This document shows, piece by piece, positions 40,146-50,595 of a stretch of 64,000 nucleotides of DNA. The stretch lies in contig NZ_JHVN01000011.1 of NCBI RefSeq assembly GCF_000620165.1, forward strand, positions 62,001 to 126,000, given 5' to 3'. This DNA comes from Anoxybacillus tepidamans PS2 (GTDB lineage Bacteria; Bacillota; Bacilli; Bacillales; Anoxybacillaceae). How positions within the stretch are numbered: position 1 is the stretch's first letter; every line of letters begins with the position of its first letter. Under the pieces are notes generated by a model. It did no database searches. It saw only the letters and a list, made by a program, of their open reading frames with translations, and had not been told where the DNA came from. The translations under genes were made by a program, and so were the position numbers.

Positions 40146-40163
40146 TGAATGAATAATCATTCA
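40146..40163. promoter_or_regulatory. FadR operator
   Basis: TGAATGAATAATCATTCA is a near-perfect palindrome and agrees with the B. subtilis FadR consensus TGAATGANTANTCATTCA. It is placed just upstream of fadR in the lcfA-fadR gap. Confidence 0.88.
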
Positions 40164-40233
40164 TATTTAAATTTTAAAAATTATCTGCTTTGTTTGTCAA
40201 GATAAAAAATCATCCAAATATTCGCCATCTATT

Positions 40234-41907
40234 TTACATTTTTTTATTCTCCTCCTCTACTAATACGCGGCGTAAAATTTTTCCGACAGCCGTTTTCGGA
40301 AGCTCTTTCCGAAATTCATAAATGCGCGGTACTTTATACGCTGCCAACCGGCTTCTCATAAACTGATCCAATTCCTCTTCGGTGCATTGCACACCGTCTT
40401 TCAACACAACAAAAGCCTTTACCGTTTCGCCGCGATATTCATCAGGAACACCGATGATCACTGCTTCCTGTACTTTCGGATGCTCATATAGCACTTCTTC
40501 CACTTCGCGCGGATAGATATTATAGCCGCTTGCAATAATCATATCTTTCTTTCGATCAACAATGAAGAAATACCCTTTCTCGTCCATATAGGCCATATCG
40601 CCTGTATATAACCATCCATCACGCAGTACGCTTTCCGTTTCGAACGGCTGATTCCAATACCCTTTCATCACTTGCGGCCCACGGACAACAAGTTCGCCAA
40701 TTTCATTAATAGCTGCTTCTTCGCCCGTTTCTAATGAGATAATTTTTGCTTCCGTATCCGGCCACGGGACGCCGATGCTTCCTCTTAACCGCTCCCCGTC
40801 CCATAGAAAATTAGCATGAGTGACGGGGGACGCTTCGGTCAATCCATATCCTTCAATCAGTTTTCCGCCAGTCAGCGTTTCAAACTTTTCTTGCACCTCC
40901 ACCGGCAGCGGAGCGGAACCGCTAATACATGCTTTAATCGATGACAAATCGTATTTTGATAGATTAGGATGATTGAGCAAAGCAATATACATCGTCGGTG
41001 CTCCAGGAAATAGCGTCGGTTTTTTCCGTTCTATTGTCTTTAATACCGCCTCAATATCGAATTTAGGTAAAAGAATCATTTTATATGCTTGCATAACCGA
41101 TAAGTTCATAATGGTTGTCATGCCATACACGTGGAAAAATGGCAATACTCCTAAAATCGCTTCCTCTCCTTTCTTGCAGCGATACATCCAATGGGCGCAC
41201 ATCAACGTGTTGGCAATCAAATTGTGATGAGTCAGCATTGCCGCCTTCGGAAAGCCTGTTGTTCCACCGGTGTACTGCAACAAAGCAACATCCTCAATCG
41301 GATCCACTTTCGCTTTTACTTCATCCGATTTTGCGGAAGCGATAATATTTTTCCATAGATGCTGACCGTTTTGCTGTTCGATGCGAACTAACGGTTGATT
41401 GTGCTTTTTCTGAACAAGCGGATATAATAGTTTCTTCAAAAATGGCAAATAATCTTGGATGCTCGTGACAATGATATGTTTGAGTGGGGTCGTCGCCTTT
41501 ACCTTCATCACTTTTGAGTAGAACATATCTAATGTAATGATGATGCTTGCTCCACTATCATTCAATTGATACTCGAGTTCTCTTTCCATGTAAAGGGGAT
41601 TCGTTTGTACGACAATTCCGCCAGCAAGCAATACACCATAGTAGCTAATGACGGCTTGCGGACAGTTTGGCAACATAATGGAGACACGATCGCCTTTCTG
41701 CAAACCAAGTTCAATGAGGCAGTTGGCCATTTTCAGCGCTTGTGTATAAACATCTGCAAACGTTAACCGTTTTCCTAAAAAATCAATCGCCACTTTTTGT
41801 CCAAACTCTTCTGCCGTCTCTTTCAAATAATCTGATAAAAGCTTCGGCGGATAATCGAGGTGGTGCGGGATCTGCGGCGGGTAATGGGCAAGCCACCGTT
41901 TTTCCAT
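40234..41907 (-). CDS. lcfA: Long-chain fatty acid-CoA ligase LcfA
   Basis: I start at MEKRWLAHYPPQIP (41907) since the GGAGGGG site is best spaced for this ATG, giving 557 residues. The AMP-forming acyl-CoA synthetase motifs are YTGGTTGFPKAAMLTH (P-loop) near residue 210, GYGLTEASPV near 355, and YTGDMAYMDEKGYFFIVDRKKDMIIASGYNIYPREVE near 430. It activates fatty acids for beta-oxidation at the membrane. It is the first gene of the FadR-controlled operon. Confidence 0.95.
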   Translation of the reverse strand: MEKRWLAHYPPQIPHHLDYPPKLLSDYLKETAEEFGQKVAIDFLGKRLTFADVYTQALKMANCLIELGLQKGDRVSIMLPNCPQAVISYYGVLLAGGIVVQTNPLYMERELEYQLNDSGASIIITLDMFYSKVMKVKATTPLKHIIVTSIQDYLPFLKKLLYPLVQKKHNQPLVRIEQQNGQHLWKNIIASAKSDEVKAKVDPIEDVALLQYTGGTTGFPKAAMLTHHNLIANTLMCAHWMYRCKKGEEAILGVLPFFHVYGMTTIMNLSVMQAYKMILLPKFDIEAVLKTIERKKPTLFPGAPTMYIALLNHPNLSKYDLSSIKACISGSAPLPVEVQEKFETLTGGKLIEGYGLTEASPVTHANFLWDGERLRGSIGVPWPDTEAKIISLETGEEAAINEIGELVVRGPQVMKGYWNQPFETESVLRDGWLYTGDMAYMDEKGYFFIVDRKKDMIIASGYNIYPREVEEVLYEHPKVQEAVIIGVPDEYRGETVKAFVVLKDGVQCTEEELDQFMRSRLAAYKVPRIYEFRKELPKTAVGKILRRVLVEEENKKM

Positions 41908-41933
41908 CATATCCCCTCCGTTTTTGATAATTC

Positions 41934-41946
41934 TGAACATTCATTC
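41934..41946. promoter_or_regulatory. possible weak FadR half-site upstream of lcfA
   Basis: TGAACATTCATTC contains one good FadR half (ATTCATTC) and a poor second half. The position just upstream of lcfA fits operon control, but the match is far weaker than the site before fadR. Confidence 0.35.
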
Positions 41947-42107
41947 TTATTTTATTACATTTCTTCAAAAATTACATCAGAAAAATAGGGAAGAAACAAA
42001 TTTTTCCTAAATCGTCATGATAGCAAATAACGACGTTTTTCCGTTCTCCTTTATTCTCAGCCATTCGGGTGTTGGAGAGCAAAACAGTAGCGCTCCCATT
42101 CATCGTT

Positions 42108-42146
42108 ATGATAAAAAAACAAGCGCCCACATCATGTAGGACGCTT
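42108..42146 (-). terminator. terminator of the mutS2-yshE unit
   Basis: An 11-bp stem beginning AAGCGTCC and ending GGGCGCTT (two G-T pairs) followed by GTTTTTTT on the minus strand. It lies right after the stop codon of the 27-residue reading frame at 42147-42230. Confidence 0.85.
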
Positions 42147-42230
42147 TTAGGCAAAAAACAGCAAGTATACGATACCGATCGCGAGAAACACTCCACATAA
42201 CACAAACAACACTTTTGCTAATGTTTCCAT
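42147..42230 (-). CDS. Small single-helix membrane protein (27 residues)
   Basis: METLAKVLFVLCGVFLAIGI continues with VYLLFFA and stops. It is one hydrophobic helix with no charged residue after Lys6. GGGGAG lies 9 bases before the ATG. The frame fills the space between yshE (18 bp upstream) and a strong terminator exactly. These facts favour a real small gene. Function unknown; a partner of the DUF350 membrane protein YshE is conceivable. Confidence 0.6.
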   Translation of the reverse strand: METLAKVLFVLCGVFLAIGIVYLLFFA

Positions 42231-42248
42231 CTTTTTAAACTCCCCGTT

Positions 42249-42656
42249 CTATCGAATGCTTTCTCCGATGACAAATGACAATCCAACTGAAATCACCATC
42301 GAAATGAGACCCACTGCCCGATTGTCTTGCGCAATTTCCTCGTCAATATTAAACTTTGGAGTTAAAAATTCATAAATGAAATACGCGACAAGCAGCAAAA
42401 TAAACCCATATACTCCCCAACCTATCACCGAGAGGAGAGATTCATGGTGGCTGATAGCATAACGAAAAATGTTGGCGATACCAAAAATTTTGCCGCCTGT
42501 AGCCATCGCCACTGCTACGTTGCCTTTTTGAATCTCTTCCCAATTTCTATATTTGGTAACGAGCTCAAATACGGCTAAAAACACAACCATACATAAAACC
42601 GCTACACTGAAATTGGCCGCAATTTTCACCGTTTCATTTTCCCAAAAGGAGTTCAT
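42249..42656 (-). CDS. yshE: YshE, DUF350 membrane protein
   Basis: 135 residues with four membrane helices. The pattern EIQKGNVAVAMATGGKIFGIANI near residues 41-63 and DEEIAQDNRAVGLISMVISVGLSFVIGESI at the C-terminus is the internally repeated DUF350 (YjfL) signature. No reaction is established for the family. The gene is 15 bp after mutS2 and conserved there in Bacillus. Confidence 0.9.
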   Translation of the reverse strand: MNSFWENETVKIAANFSVAVLCMVVFLAVFELVTKYRNWEEIQKGNVAVAMATGGKIFGIANIFRYAISHHESLLSVIGWGVYGFILLLVAYFIYEFLTPKFNIDEEIAQDNRAVGLISMVISVGLSFVIGESIR

Positions 42657-42671
42657 CGCCTTCGCCCCTTA

Positions 42672-45026
42672 TTATTTTAATTCGACAATCGTCACACCCG
42701 TTCCGCCCTCAGTCGCTTCACCAAATCGAATGTTTTTTACAGAACGGTGCTTTTTCAAAAACTCTTGCACACCTTTGCGGAGCGCTCCTGTTCCTTTTCC
42801 GTGAATGATCGATACACGTGGATAGCCAGCCAACAGCGCATCATCAATATATTTCTCAACACGGACAAGGGCATCTTCGTAGCGCTCGCCGCGCAAATCA
42901 AGTTCCAATCCGACGTGATATTCTTTTCCTTTAACGGTTGCGAGCGGTTTTGTCTCTGTCACTTTGGCGCTGCCAATATATTCGAGGTCTTTTTCTTTAA
43001 TTTTCATTTTTAAGATGCCGAGCTGTACTTGCCATTCGTCATCGGATACTTTTTCAATCAAATAGCCTTTCTGGTTCAGATGAACTGCTTTTACTTCATC
43101 GCCAGGGCGGAATTCATGATGCGTCCGCTTCGATTTCGCCGCTTTTTTCTTGCTGATGGTTGGGGTTGCTTCTTCGAGCCGCTTTCTTGCCGCAATTAAC
43201 TCATGCTCTTTAATCTCCGCTAATTTTTCTTTTTGCATTTGGCGGAGTTCACGGATGACTTCGTCTGCTTCCCGCTGCGATATTTTAATAATATCTGCCG
43301 CCCTGCGCTTTGCCTCCTCGATGAGCTCGTCGCGTTTTTCATTTAGCTCTTCCCATTTTTTCTCCCATTCATCGCGAAGCTGTTCCGCCTCTTTGCGCGT
43401 TGCTTCCGCTTTAGCCAGCTCTTCCTCGGCTTGCTTTTTACTTTGTTCAAGCGAAGCAATCATGTTTTCTACTTTGTTGCTTTCTGTGCTAATTTGTCCT
43501 TTCGCCTTTTGAATAATCCGCTCATCTAGGCCGAGCCGCTTCGATATTTCGAAGGCATTGCTTCGCCCCGGAACTCCGATGAGTAACTTATATGTCGGGC
43601 TTAACGTATCAATGTCGAATTCGACACTTGCATTAATGACGCCAGAACGGTTATAGCCGTATGCTTTTAACTCTGGATAATGCGTAGTCGCTACAACGCG
43701 TGCTCCGCGCTCATATACTTCATCTAAAATAGCAATGGCCAGCGCTGCCCCTTCCTGCGGATCCGTTCCCGCCCCTAATTCGTCAAAAAGAACGAGGCTG
43801 TCATGGTCGACATTGCGCAAAATGTCAACGATGTTCACCATATGCGATGAAAATGTACTCAAACTTTGCTCGATGGATTGTTCGTCGCCGATATCAGCAT
43901 ACACCGAGCGAAAGACGGCTAACTCCGAGCCGTCGAGCGCCGGAATAAAGAGACCCGCTTGCGCCATCAACGTTAGCAAACCGATCGTTTTCAACGTCAC
44001 CGTCTTTCCGCCCGTGTTTGGACCGGTAATCACAATCGTTGTGTAGTCTTTGCCCAGTTCAATATCGTTTGGAACGACAACGTTCGGGTCAATAAGCGGA
44101 TGGCGCGCCTTCAACAAACGAATATACCCTTGATTGTTCGTCTTAGGCTTCGTCGCTTTTATTTTTTGCGCGTATTTTGCTTTCGTAAAGATAAAATCAA
44201 GCTCGGCTAGTACATCAACATTTATAAGCAGCGCATCACTATGTTCCGCCACTTTCGCAGTCAGCTCGGTTAAAATCCGTTCAATTTCCTGTTTTTCTTT
44301 CACACGTGCTTCTTGTAGTTGATTGTTCAAATCAACAACCACTTGCGGCTCGATGAACAAAGTCGCTCCAGAGGATGATTGATCGTGCACGATGCCGCCG
44401 TAAGCATGACGGTATTCTTGCTTGACCGGCACGACATACCGATCGTTGCGGATCGTAATAATCGCATCAGACAACATTTTTTGAGCGGAAGACGATCGAA
44501 TAATACTCTCTAATTTTTCACGCACTCTCGCTTCGGTATTCCGCAGCTGCTGACGAATCGAGCGCAGCCGGTCGCTTGCGTGATCGTGCACTTCCCCCGA
44601 ATCATCAATGCAATGTTTAATTGCCTGCTCTAACTCAGGAAATGCTGTTATTTGCTGCACATATTGCGGCAAATATACCATTGTTGTTTTCTCATCGCTC
44701 AGCGACTCAATGAACGCTTTCATTTGCCGGCTTGCATATATCGTGCTCGCCACATCAAGCAGCTCATGCGGGCTGAGCGTACCGCCGATTTTAGCCCGTT
44801 TCAAACTTGGACGAATATCAAAAATCCCGCCAAGCGGAGCATGTCCGCGCAGGCGCAACGCCAACAGGGCTTCATCTGTTTCTTCTTGCCATTTAACCAC
44901 CTGCTCCCAATCAGCAGAAGGGAAAAGTTTTTCCACCTTTTCTCTTCCCAATGAAGAAGAAACGTGTTCGATTAATTGCAGTTTCACTTTATCAAATTCC
45001 AACACTTTCAAAACTCTTGTATGCAC
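42672..45026 (-). CDS. mutS2: MutS2, Smr-domain ATPase
   Basis: I favour GTG at 45026 (translating to [15 protein letters not shown]) because AGGTGG precedes it and it avoids overlap with polX; ATG at 45050 is possible. This gives 784 residues. The MutS core and clamp lead to the ATPase with Walker [14 protein letters not shown] near residue 330 and [15 protein letters not shown] near 405. A long Lys/Glu coiled coil (about 510-640) follows, then the Smr nuclease-type domain [13 protein letters not shown]...[11 protein letters not shown]. In B. subtilis MutS2 acts on collided ribosomes and in recombination, not mismatch repair. Confidence 0.94.
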   Translation of the reverse strand: MHTRVLKVLEFDKVKLQLIEHVSSSLGREKVEKLFPSADWEQVVKWQEETDEALLALRLRGHAPLGGIFDIRPSLKRAKIGGTLSPHELLDVASTIYASRQMKAFIESLSDEKTTMVYLPQYVQQITAFPELEQAIKHCIDDSGEVHDHASDRLRSIRQQLRNTEARVREKLESIIRSSSAQKMLSDAIITIRNDRYVVPVKQEYRHAYGGIVHDQSSSGATLFIEPQVVVDLNNQLQEARVKEKQEIERILTELTAKVAEHSDALLINVDVLAELDFIFTKAKYAQKIKATKPKTNNQGYIRLLKARHPLIDPNVVVPNDIELGKDYTTIVITGPNTGGKTVTLKTIGLLTLMAQAGLFIPALDGSELAVFRSVYADIGDEQSIEQSLSTFSSHMVNIVDILRNVDHDSLVLFDELGAGTDPQEGAALAIAILDEVYERGARVVATTHYPELKAYGYNRSGVINASVEFDIDTLSPTYKLLIGVPGRSNAFEISKRLGLDERIIQKAKGQISTESNKVENMIASLEQSKKQAEEELAKAEATRKEAEQLRDEWEKKWEELNEKRDELIEEAKRRAADIIKISQREADEVIRELRQMQKEKLAEIKEHELIAARKRLEEATPTISKKKAAKSKRTHHEFRPGDEVKAVHLNQKGYLIEKVSDDEWQVQLGILKMKIKEKDLEYIGSAKVTETKPLATVKGKEYHVGLELDLRGERYEDALVRVEKYIDDALLAGYPRVSIIHGKGTGALRKGVQEFLKKHRSVKNIRFGEATEGGTGVTIVELK

Positions 45027-45043
45027 GGATGCCACCTCTCTTG

Positions 45044-46768
45044 TTAGCATGTTTCATCGTGGCGCCGCAAAAAACGGCGCAGTTCATCTAGCGTCCATGT
45101 GTTAATGACCGAATCGCGGCGAATCCAGCCTTTTCGGGCCGTCGCCACGCCAATTTCCATATCGTTTAACATATCTAAATGATGAGCATCTGTATTAATA
45201 GCAATTTTCACACCCGCCTCTTGCGCTTTCTTTAAATAGGTGTATGTTAAGTCAAGGCGATGCGGATTGGCGTTTAACTCAAGCGCCGTATTCGTAGCGC
45301 GCGCTAATTCAATCAATAGATCGACATCAACATCATACCCTTGACGCCGTCCGATGAGGCGTCCTGTCGGATGAGCGATCAAATCGACATGAACGTTTTC
45401 AAGTGCCGCTCTCAAGCGCTTCATAATTGTGTTCCGATCTTGGGAAAATCCGGTATGAATAGCGGCAATGACAAAATCTAACTCTTTCAGCACTTCATCA
45501 TCATAATCAAGCGTTCCATCAGGCAAAATATCCATTTCAATGCCAGCCAAAATGGTAAAATCGCTGTACTTCGCGTTTAAGCGCTCGATTTCCTCCCTCT
45601 GCCTTTTAAGACGCTCCACCGTTAAACCGTTAGCCACTTTTAAAAACTGCGAATGATCGGTAATCGCTATATAACGGTATCCTTTTTTCCGGCATGCTTC
45701 CGCTAATTCCTCGATGGAACACGCTCCATCGCTCCAAGCAGAGTGCATATGCAAATCGCCTTGAATATCAGAAAGCTGGATCAGACGGTTCTCTTCGTTA
45801 TACTTATCCACTTCACTGCCATCTTCGCGCAGCTCTGGCGGGATGAACGGCAGCTGAAAATGGGCGAAGAATGCTTTTTCATCTGCAAACGTTATCATTT
45901 CGCCTGTTTCGATATTTTCGACACCGTATTCACTAATTTTTTCTCCTCTTTCTTTCGCGAGCTGACGCATGCGGACATTGTGCTCTTTAGAGCCAGTAAA
46001 ATGATGCAAAGTCGTCGCAAACTGCTCCTCAGTTACTAAACGAAAATCAACCGCAATATCATATTCGTAGCGCAGCTGAACAGAGACTTTTGTGTCCCCG
46101 TTAGCGATGATATGTGAAACATTAGCTAACGAAACTAACTGTTCTCGCACACGCTGCGGCTCGCTCGTTGAGATAATAAAATCTAAATCTTTCACCGTTT
46201 CTTTTACGCGCCGCAAGCTGCCAGCACGGGAAAAACGAATAATTTCTTTGATTTCTTCCAGCTGCCTTTCGATTTCTTCAGCAATCGGCAACACAATAGA
46301 AAGCGGCAAACGTTCCGGGCGAGAACCGAACTCCTCAATCGCCGCCAAAATTTTCTCTTCCGTCTTCTTTCCGAATCCAGATAGCGCCTGCACTTGATGC
46401 GCCAAGCATGCTTCTTTTAAAGAGCTAATGTCACATACTCCGAGCTCTTGATACAATTTGGCAATTTTTTTGCCGCCCAGCCCCGGTATTTTTAAAAGAT
46501 CTAAAAGACTAGAAGGCACCTCTTTTTGCAACTCCGAAAGCAAAGTTGAACTACCCGTTTCCATAAACTCGGAAATAACAGCGGATGTCCCTTTTCCGAT
46601 TCCAGAAATTTTGGTGAAATCTTCTATTTCATTCAGACTGCGTTCATCCGTTTCCAACGCGGCAGCTGCTTTACGAAATGCTGCGATCTTAAAAGGATTT
46701 TCTCCTTTAATCTCCATATACAAAGCGATCGTTTCTAATAATTGAATGACCTCTTTTTTGTTTTTCAT
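45044..46768 (-). CDS. polX: PolX, family X DNA polymerase with PHP domain
   Basis: 574 residues. Helix-hairpin-helix motifs occur in the N-terminal part ([44 protein letters not shown]). The pol beta-like nucleotidyltransferase has [16 protein letters not shown] with the metal-binding Asp pair near residue 195. The C-terminal PHP exonuclease domain begins [18 protein letters not shown] near residue 340 and includes ITDHSQF and NTDAHH. It functions in gap filling and base excision repair. As yshC in B. subtilis it precedes mutS2. Confidence 0.95.
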   Translation of the reverse strand: MKNKKEVIQLLETIALYMEIKGENPFKIAAFRKAAAALETDERSLNEIEDFTKISGIGKGTSAVISEFMETGSSTLLSELQKEVPSSLLDLLKIPGLGGKKIAKLYQELGVCDISSLKEACLAHQVQALSGFGKKTEEKILAAIEEFGSRPERLPLSIVLPIAEEIERQLEEIKEIIRFSRAGSLRRVKETVKDLDFIISTSEPQRVREQLVSLANVSHIIANGDTKVSVQLRYEYDIAVDFRLVTEEQFATTLHHFTGSKEHNVRMRQLAKERGEKISEYGVENIETGEMITFADEKAFFAHFQLPFIPPELREDGSEVDKYNEENRLIQLSDIQGDLHMHSAWSDGACSIEELAEACRKKGYRYIAITDHSQFLKVANGLTVERLKRQREEIERLNAKYSDFTILAGIEMDILPDGTLDYDDEVLKELDFVIAAIHTGFSQDRNTIMKRLRAALENVHVDLIAHPTGRLIGRRQGYDVDVDLLIELARATNTALELNANPHRLDLTYTYLKKAQEAGVKIAINTDAHHLDMLNDMEIGVATARKGWIRRDSVINTWTLDELRRFLRRHDETC

Positions 46769-46833
46769 TATAAAAGCACCACCTGTACGTACGATCGACT
46801 ATGAAAAAATGATACAAGTTTTTTGCAAAAAAG

Positions 46834-46865
46834 ACAAAAAACTTCCCTATACCGGATAGAGAAGT
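46834..46865 (-). terminator. terminator after yshB (cvpA-like)
   Basis: A 10-bp stem ACTTCTCTAT/ATAGGGAAGT with loop CCGGT and six Ts on the minus strand, beginning at the stop codon of the CvpA-like gene. It separates zapA-yshB from polX. Confidence 0.82.
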
Positions 46866-46867
46866 CA

Positions 46868-47407
46868 TTATGCCATGTAACGAAGCCACATATGTGTCAG
46901 CATATCGGATAAAAACGGAGTATGTTTGACAATGATGCTTGCCATGAACGAATGCTGCAATTGCGCCTGTAAGCTTTGAATCGGAATCAATGCGCCAATA
47001 TAAAGCAGCAAGAATAAAAGCAAATACACTTCTACAAAACCAAGGGCTCCACCGGCCCAGCGGTTGATGCTTTTTAACAGCGGCAGCTGCGCAACAAAAT
47101 CAAGCATTGAGCCGATAATCTGCATCACAATTTTAGTAGCAAAAAACAAAATCGCAAACGCCATCGCCCGATAATATGCTTCGTCGAGGTGGGCGCTTTC
47201 AAACAACATTTTGACTGTCTCCGGATCACCGAAAGAAGGATACGGAACCCACAATTTAAGCGTTGGTGCAAATTTTTCATAATTGATATAAGCAACAACG
47301 AAGGCAATAATGAAGCCGGTCATATGAATAAACTGTAAAATGAAACCTCGTTTTAATCCGATCATAAATCCTGTCAAAAGGATGAAAAGCAACGCTACAT
47401 CAATCAT
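46868..47407 (-). CDS. yshB: YshB, CvpA-family membrane protein
   Basis: 179 residues with four membrane helices. The pattern MIDVALLFILLTGFMIGLKRGFILQF and SINRWAGGALGFVEVYLLLFLLLYIG is typical of the CvpA/YshB family. It starts 4 bp after zapA and is probably cotranscribed with it. The biochemical function is not known; E. coli CvpA is needed for colicin V export and stress tolerance. Confidence 0.9.
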   Translation of the reverse strand: MIDVALLFILLTGFMIGLKRGFILQFIHMTGFIIAFVVAYINYEKFAPTLKLWVPYPSFGDPETVKMLFESAHLDEAYYRAMAFAILFFATKIVMQIIGSMLDFVAQLPLLKSINRWAGGALGFVEVYLLLFLLLYIGALIPIQSLQAQLQHSFMASIIVKHTPFLSDMLTHMWLRYMA

Positions 47408-47411
47408 TCAA

Positions 47412-47675
47412 TCACTCATCCTTCTCTCTTTTCATTTGTTGCAAGAGGCGATCATAGTCCTCTTTTAGCTTAATATATTCATGAACAGCGTTCACCGCTG
47501 TTAATACTGCTAGTTTTGTTATATCCAATGTCGGGTTTTTCGAACTTATTTCCCGCATTTTATCATCAACAATCGACGCTACTAACCGAATATGGCTAGA
47601 GCTTTCCGTGCCAACAATCGAATATGGTTGTCCGTATATGTCGACTGTGATTTTAGTTTTTCGTTGCTCCGTCAA
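47412..47675 (-). CDS. zapA: ZapA, FtsZ-associated cell division protein
   Basis: I start at the TTG of [18 protein letters not shown] (47675) behind GGGG; upstream residues have no family match. The 87-residue product has the ZapA pattern [16 protein letters not shown] near residue 8 and [31 protein letters not shown] near 30-60, then a C-terminal coiled coil. ZapA crosslinks FtsZ filaments at midcell. It is divergent from rnhC, as in B. subtilis. Confidence 0.92.
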   Translation of the reverse strand: MTEQRKTKITVDIYGQPYSIVGTESSSHIRLVASIVDDKMREISSKNPTLDITKLAVLTAVNAVHEYIKLKEDYDRLLQQMKREKDE

Positions 47676-47725
47676 ATGATTTCCCCCATTCTCCAAAATC
47701 CTATTGTTTATCATATCATGAATGC

Positions 47726-47734
47726 TGGTATAAT
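47726..47734 (+). promoter_or_regulatory. candidate extended -10 promoter of rnhC
   Basis: TGGTATAAT on the plus strand is an extended -10 element about 62 bp before the rnhC start. The -35 region (TTTATC at 16 bp) is weak. Confidence 0.5.
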
Positions 47735-47795
47735 GAAAAGATACGATGATAGAGAGGAAAGGCGAGAAAAAACAAAAAAGAAGGGAGAGATTCTA

Positions 47796-48701
47796 TTGGC
47801 CAATCATGTCATTGTTACCGATGAAATGCTTCTTGAACAGATGCGCAAGTATTACGCCGCAAACGTTACAAGCCATCTTCCCGCTGGTGCCTTATTCGTT
47901 GCTAAACTCTCAGGTTGTACAATTACCGCCTACCGTTCAGGAAAAGTATTGTTTCAAGGAAAAGCAGCAGAGGAAGAAGCAGCAAAATGGCAAAACCAAA
48001 CGGAAAAAAAGAAAACAACATCCCCAGCAGCCACTTTAGCTACTGTATCAGCCGTCGGATCGGATGAAGTCGGCACTGGAGATTATTTTGGACCAATTGT
48101 TGTCGCTGCTGCTTATGTTGATAAAGAGCATATTAAAGAAGCTGTATCAATGGGAGTAAAAGATTCCAAACAATTAACCGATGAAACAATTATCCGACTT
48201 GCACCCATATTAATGGATCGATTCGCATACGAAACAGTGATTCTTGCAAATGAAACGTATAACGAATGGCAGCAAAACGGGATGCCGCAAACAAAAATTA
48301 AAGCGTTATTACATAACCAGGCAATTAGGAGTTTGACAGAAAAACTCTTGCCAACTGAACCTGAAGCCATTATTATTGATCAATTTATTGAAAAAGATTT
48401 ATATTTCCGCTATCTCGAAAATGAAGAACATGTGATTCGCAAACATGTATACTGTTATCCGAAGGCGGAAACGATTCACATAGCTGTAGCGGCTGCCTCG
48501 ATTATTGCCCGCTACGTCTTTTTGCAGGAGATGAAGCGATTGAGCAATGAAGCTGGCATACAACTTCCAAAGGGAGCAGGGATGCAAGTCGATCAAGCTG
48601 CAGCCACATTGATTCAGTTACGCGGAATCACTGCTTTAAACAAGTATGCAAAAGTTCACTTTGCTAATACAAACAAAGCGATGCAGCTATCAAGCAAATA
48701 A
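47796..48701 (+). CDS. rnhC: RNase HIII
   Basis: I start at TTG (47796) behind AAGGGAGAG; the longer upstream frame overlaps zapA on the other strand. The 301 residues have the HIII-specific N-terminal domain with GALFVAKLSGCTITAYRSGKVLFQG, and the RNase H fold beginning SAVGSDEVGTGDYFGPIVVAAAY with the catalytic D-E-D-D set (SDEVGTGD, VKDSKQ, IIDQF). It cuts RNA in RNA/DNA hybrids. In B. subtilis pheT is its neighbour; here about 14.7 kb of other genes intervene. Confidence 0.95.
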   Translation: MANHVIVTDEMLLEQMRKYYAANVTSHLPAGALFVAKLSGCTITAYRSGKVLFQGKAAEEEAAKWQNQTEKKKTTSPAATLATVSAVGSDEVGTGDYFGPIVVAAAYVDKEHIKEAVSMGVKDSKQLTDETIIRLAPILMDRFAYETVILANETYNEWQQNGMPQTKIKALLHNQAIRSLTEKLLPTEPEAIIIDQFIEKDLYFRYLENEEHVIRKHVYCYPKAETIHIAVAAASIIARYVFLQEMKRLSNEAGIQLPKGAGMQVDQAAATLIQLRGITALNKYAKVHFANTNKAMQLSSK

Positions 48702-48703
48702 CC

Positions 48704-48729
48704 GCACAACATATTCGTGTTGTGCGGCA
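48704..48729. terminator. hairpin between rnhC and cysC
   Basis: CCGCACAACA and TGTTGTGCGG form a 10-bp stem between the converging rnhC and cysC genes. T runs are short on both sides, so it is a probable bidirectional terminator. Confidence 0.6.
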
Positions 48730-48793
48730 ACAAATCTCTCAAATACTTTTCCGTCATGATTCAAATGTATGCCACGATACTATGCGCTTTTCC

Positions 48794-49387
48794 CTAAATA
48801 ATGCCTTTCCCTTTGAGATAACTTATAACCGTGTCGCCCCCTTCAGCAATCGAGCATTTATCCGTTTCAATGACAATTTCTGGGAACAAAGGGGCCTCGT
48901 ATGGAGAGTCGATGCCTGTGAACTGCAAAATCGCTCCTCGTCTCGCTTTCTGATAGAGTCCTTTAGGATCTCTTTTCTCACAAATATCAAGGGGACATCT
49001 CACATAAACCTCGATAAACTCCCCCTCTGGGAAAAGATTTCGTACTTGCTCACGGTCCTCGCGAAAAGGAGATACAAGAGCCGTTAATGTAATAATCCCA
49101 CAATCTACGAAAAGCTTAGCCACTTCTCCGATGCGGCGTATATTCTCGGCCCTGTCCTCCTTACTAAATCCCAACCCTTTATTTAGCCCATATCGAATGT
49201 TATCACCATCTAAAATATAACTTCTTACACCTAACTGATGCAATTTAACTTGAATGGCATTTGCTAACGTGGACTTCCCTGATCCAGATAATCCTGTAAA
49301 CCAAAGAACGCAGCTTTTATGCCCATTCAACTTCTGTCTATCTTGTTTTGTAATCGTTGATGGATGCCATACAATATTATTAGTCAC
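48794..49387 (-). CDS. cysC: Adenylylsulfate (APS) kinase CysC
   Basis: 197 residues. The P-loop [17 protein letters not shown] is near residues 29-45. [17 protein letters not shown] near 59 and the APS-kinase segment [25 protein letters not shown] near 125-150 are diagnostic. It phosphorylates APS to PAPS. Its start overlaps the sat stop by 4 bp. Because CysH here looks like an APS reductase, PAPS may serve sulfation or a dual-substrate reductase rather than be an obligate intermediate. Confidence 0.95.
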   Translation of the reverse strand: MTNNIVWHPSTITKQDRQKLNGHKSCVLWFTGLSGSGKSTLANAIQVKLHQLGVRSYILDGDNIRYGLNKGLGFSKEDRAENIRRIGEVAKLFVDCGIITLTALVSPFREDREQVRNLFPEGEFIEVYVRCPLDICEKRDPKGLYQKARRGAILQFTGIDSPYEAPLFPEIVIETDKCSIAEGGDTVISYLKGKGII

Positions 49388-50550
49388 CGGGCTCCCTCCG
49401 TCCCAACTTTCCTAATATGATCTTGCATCCCTTCAATAAGTATGTTTGCGACTTCAGGACGGCTAAACTCCTTTGGCGGCAATTCCCCATTCCGAAGCAT
49501 TTCTCTTACCTTTGTTCCCGATAGCACGATATGATACTCACGATCATGCGGACATGTTTTTGTCGATGCCATTCCTCTACATTTTGTGCAATAGAAGCTA
49601 TGCTCAAAAAATAATGGGATAATCCCGAGTTCCTCCCGGGTAAAGTTTAGAAAAATGGCTTGCGCCTCATATGTGTCATAATAATTCCCAACTCCTGCGT
49701 GGTCGCGTCCAACAATGAAATGTGTACATCCAAAGTTTTTGCGCACTATCGCATGGAAAATGGCTTCGCGCGGCCCAGCGTAGCGCATGGCAGCTTGAAA
49801 CGCCCCAAGGAAGATGCGCTCTTTTGGGTAATAGTTTTCAAGTAATATTTGATAGCTTTCCATCCGAATATGTGCCGGGACATCATCTGATTTTGTCTCT
49901 CCCACTAATGGATGCAAAAACAGACCATCAACAGTTTCAAGCGCGCATTTTTGAATGTATTCATGAGCTCGGTGAACAGGATTTCTCGTCTGAAAACCAA
50001 CAACACTTTTCCATCCAAGTTCCGTAAAATGCTTTCTCGTTTCTACTGGATCGAAGTAGAAAGGGGCAAAGATGCCTTTATCAGTACGTTTAATAAGCGT
50101 AATTGGTCCGCCGATGTAAACGTTAGGCTTTTCATATAACTTCTTAACTCCCGGATGAGCGATTTCATTTGTTTTATATACAAAGAGTGCTTCTTTTTGT
50201 TTATCAGGGTAATAAATGTCATCGATTTCAATCACGCCGTATACCTCATCGTTATAAATGAGCTTTGCCGCTTCACCAATAGAAAGGTTATTCGCTTCTT
50301 CTTCTGTAACAGCAAGCGTGATCGGAATGCTCCAGACGGTACCATCAGCAAGGCGCATTGTTTCAACGACAGATGTGTAATCCTCATGTCCTAAAAACCC
50401 CGTAAGTGGACTGTAAGCGCCATTAGCGATGAGCTCAAGATCGCTTAACTCTGCGTATGACAACTTAATTTCTTGCGTTATAGAGCTAAGTGGATATTCG
50501 GGATTCCAGCGGTTTACTAATGTTCCGCCGTGTGGGGTGCTTAAATTCAT
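49384..50550 (-). CDS. sat: Sulfate adenylyltransferase (ATP sulfurylase)
   Basis: I start at [15 protein letters not shown] (50550) behind AGGAGG, giving 388 residues. The dissimilatory/Sat-type motifs are present: [14 protein letters not shown] near residue 190, [17 protein letters not shown] near 275, and the zinc-type cysteines [18 protein letters not shown] near 310-330. It forms APS from ATP and sulfate. It belongs to the cysH-cysP-sat-cysC operon, the same order as the B. subtilis cysH locus. Confidence 0.96.
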   Translation of the reverse strand: MNLSTPHGGTLVNRWNPEYPLSSITQEIKLSYAELSDLELIANGAYSPLTGFLGHEDYTSVVETMRLADGTVWSIPITLAVTEEEANNLSIGEAAKLIYNDEVYGVIEIDDIYYPDKQKEALFVYKTNEIAHPGVKKLYEKPNVYIGGPITLIKRTDKGIFAPFYFDPVETRKHFTELGWKSVVGFQTRNPVHRAHEYIQKCALETVDGLFLHPLVGETKSDDVPAHIRMESYQILLENYYPKERIFLGAFQAAMRYAGPREAIFHAIVRKNFGCTHFIVGRDHAGVGNYYDTYEAQAIFLNFTREELGIIPLFFEHSFYCTKCRGMASTKTCPHDREYHIVLSGTKVREMLRNGELPPKEFSRPEVANILIEGMQDHIRKVGTEGAR

Positions 50551-50595
50551 TGTTGATAACCTCCTGAGGATATGAAGCATATTAGAAATTGCCAT

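Noticed and set aside
41972-42205. 77-residue minus-strand frame between lcfA and yshE
   Set aside because: It crosses the terminator stem and overlaps the better-supported 27-residue frame; it has no ribosome binding site.
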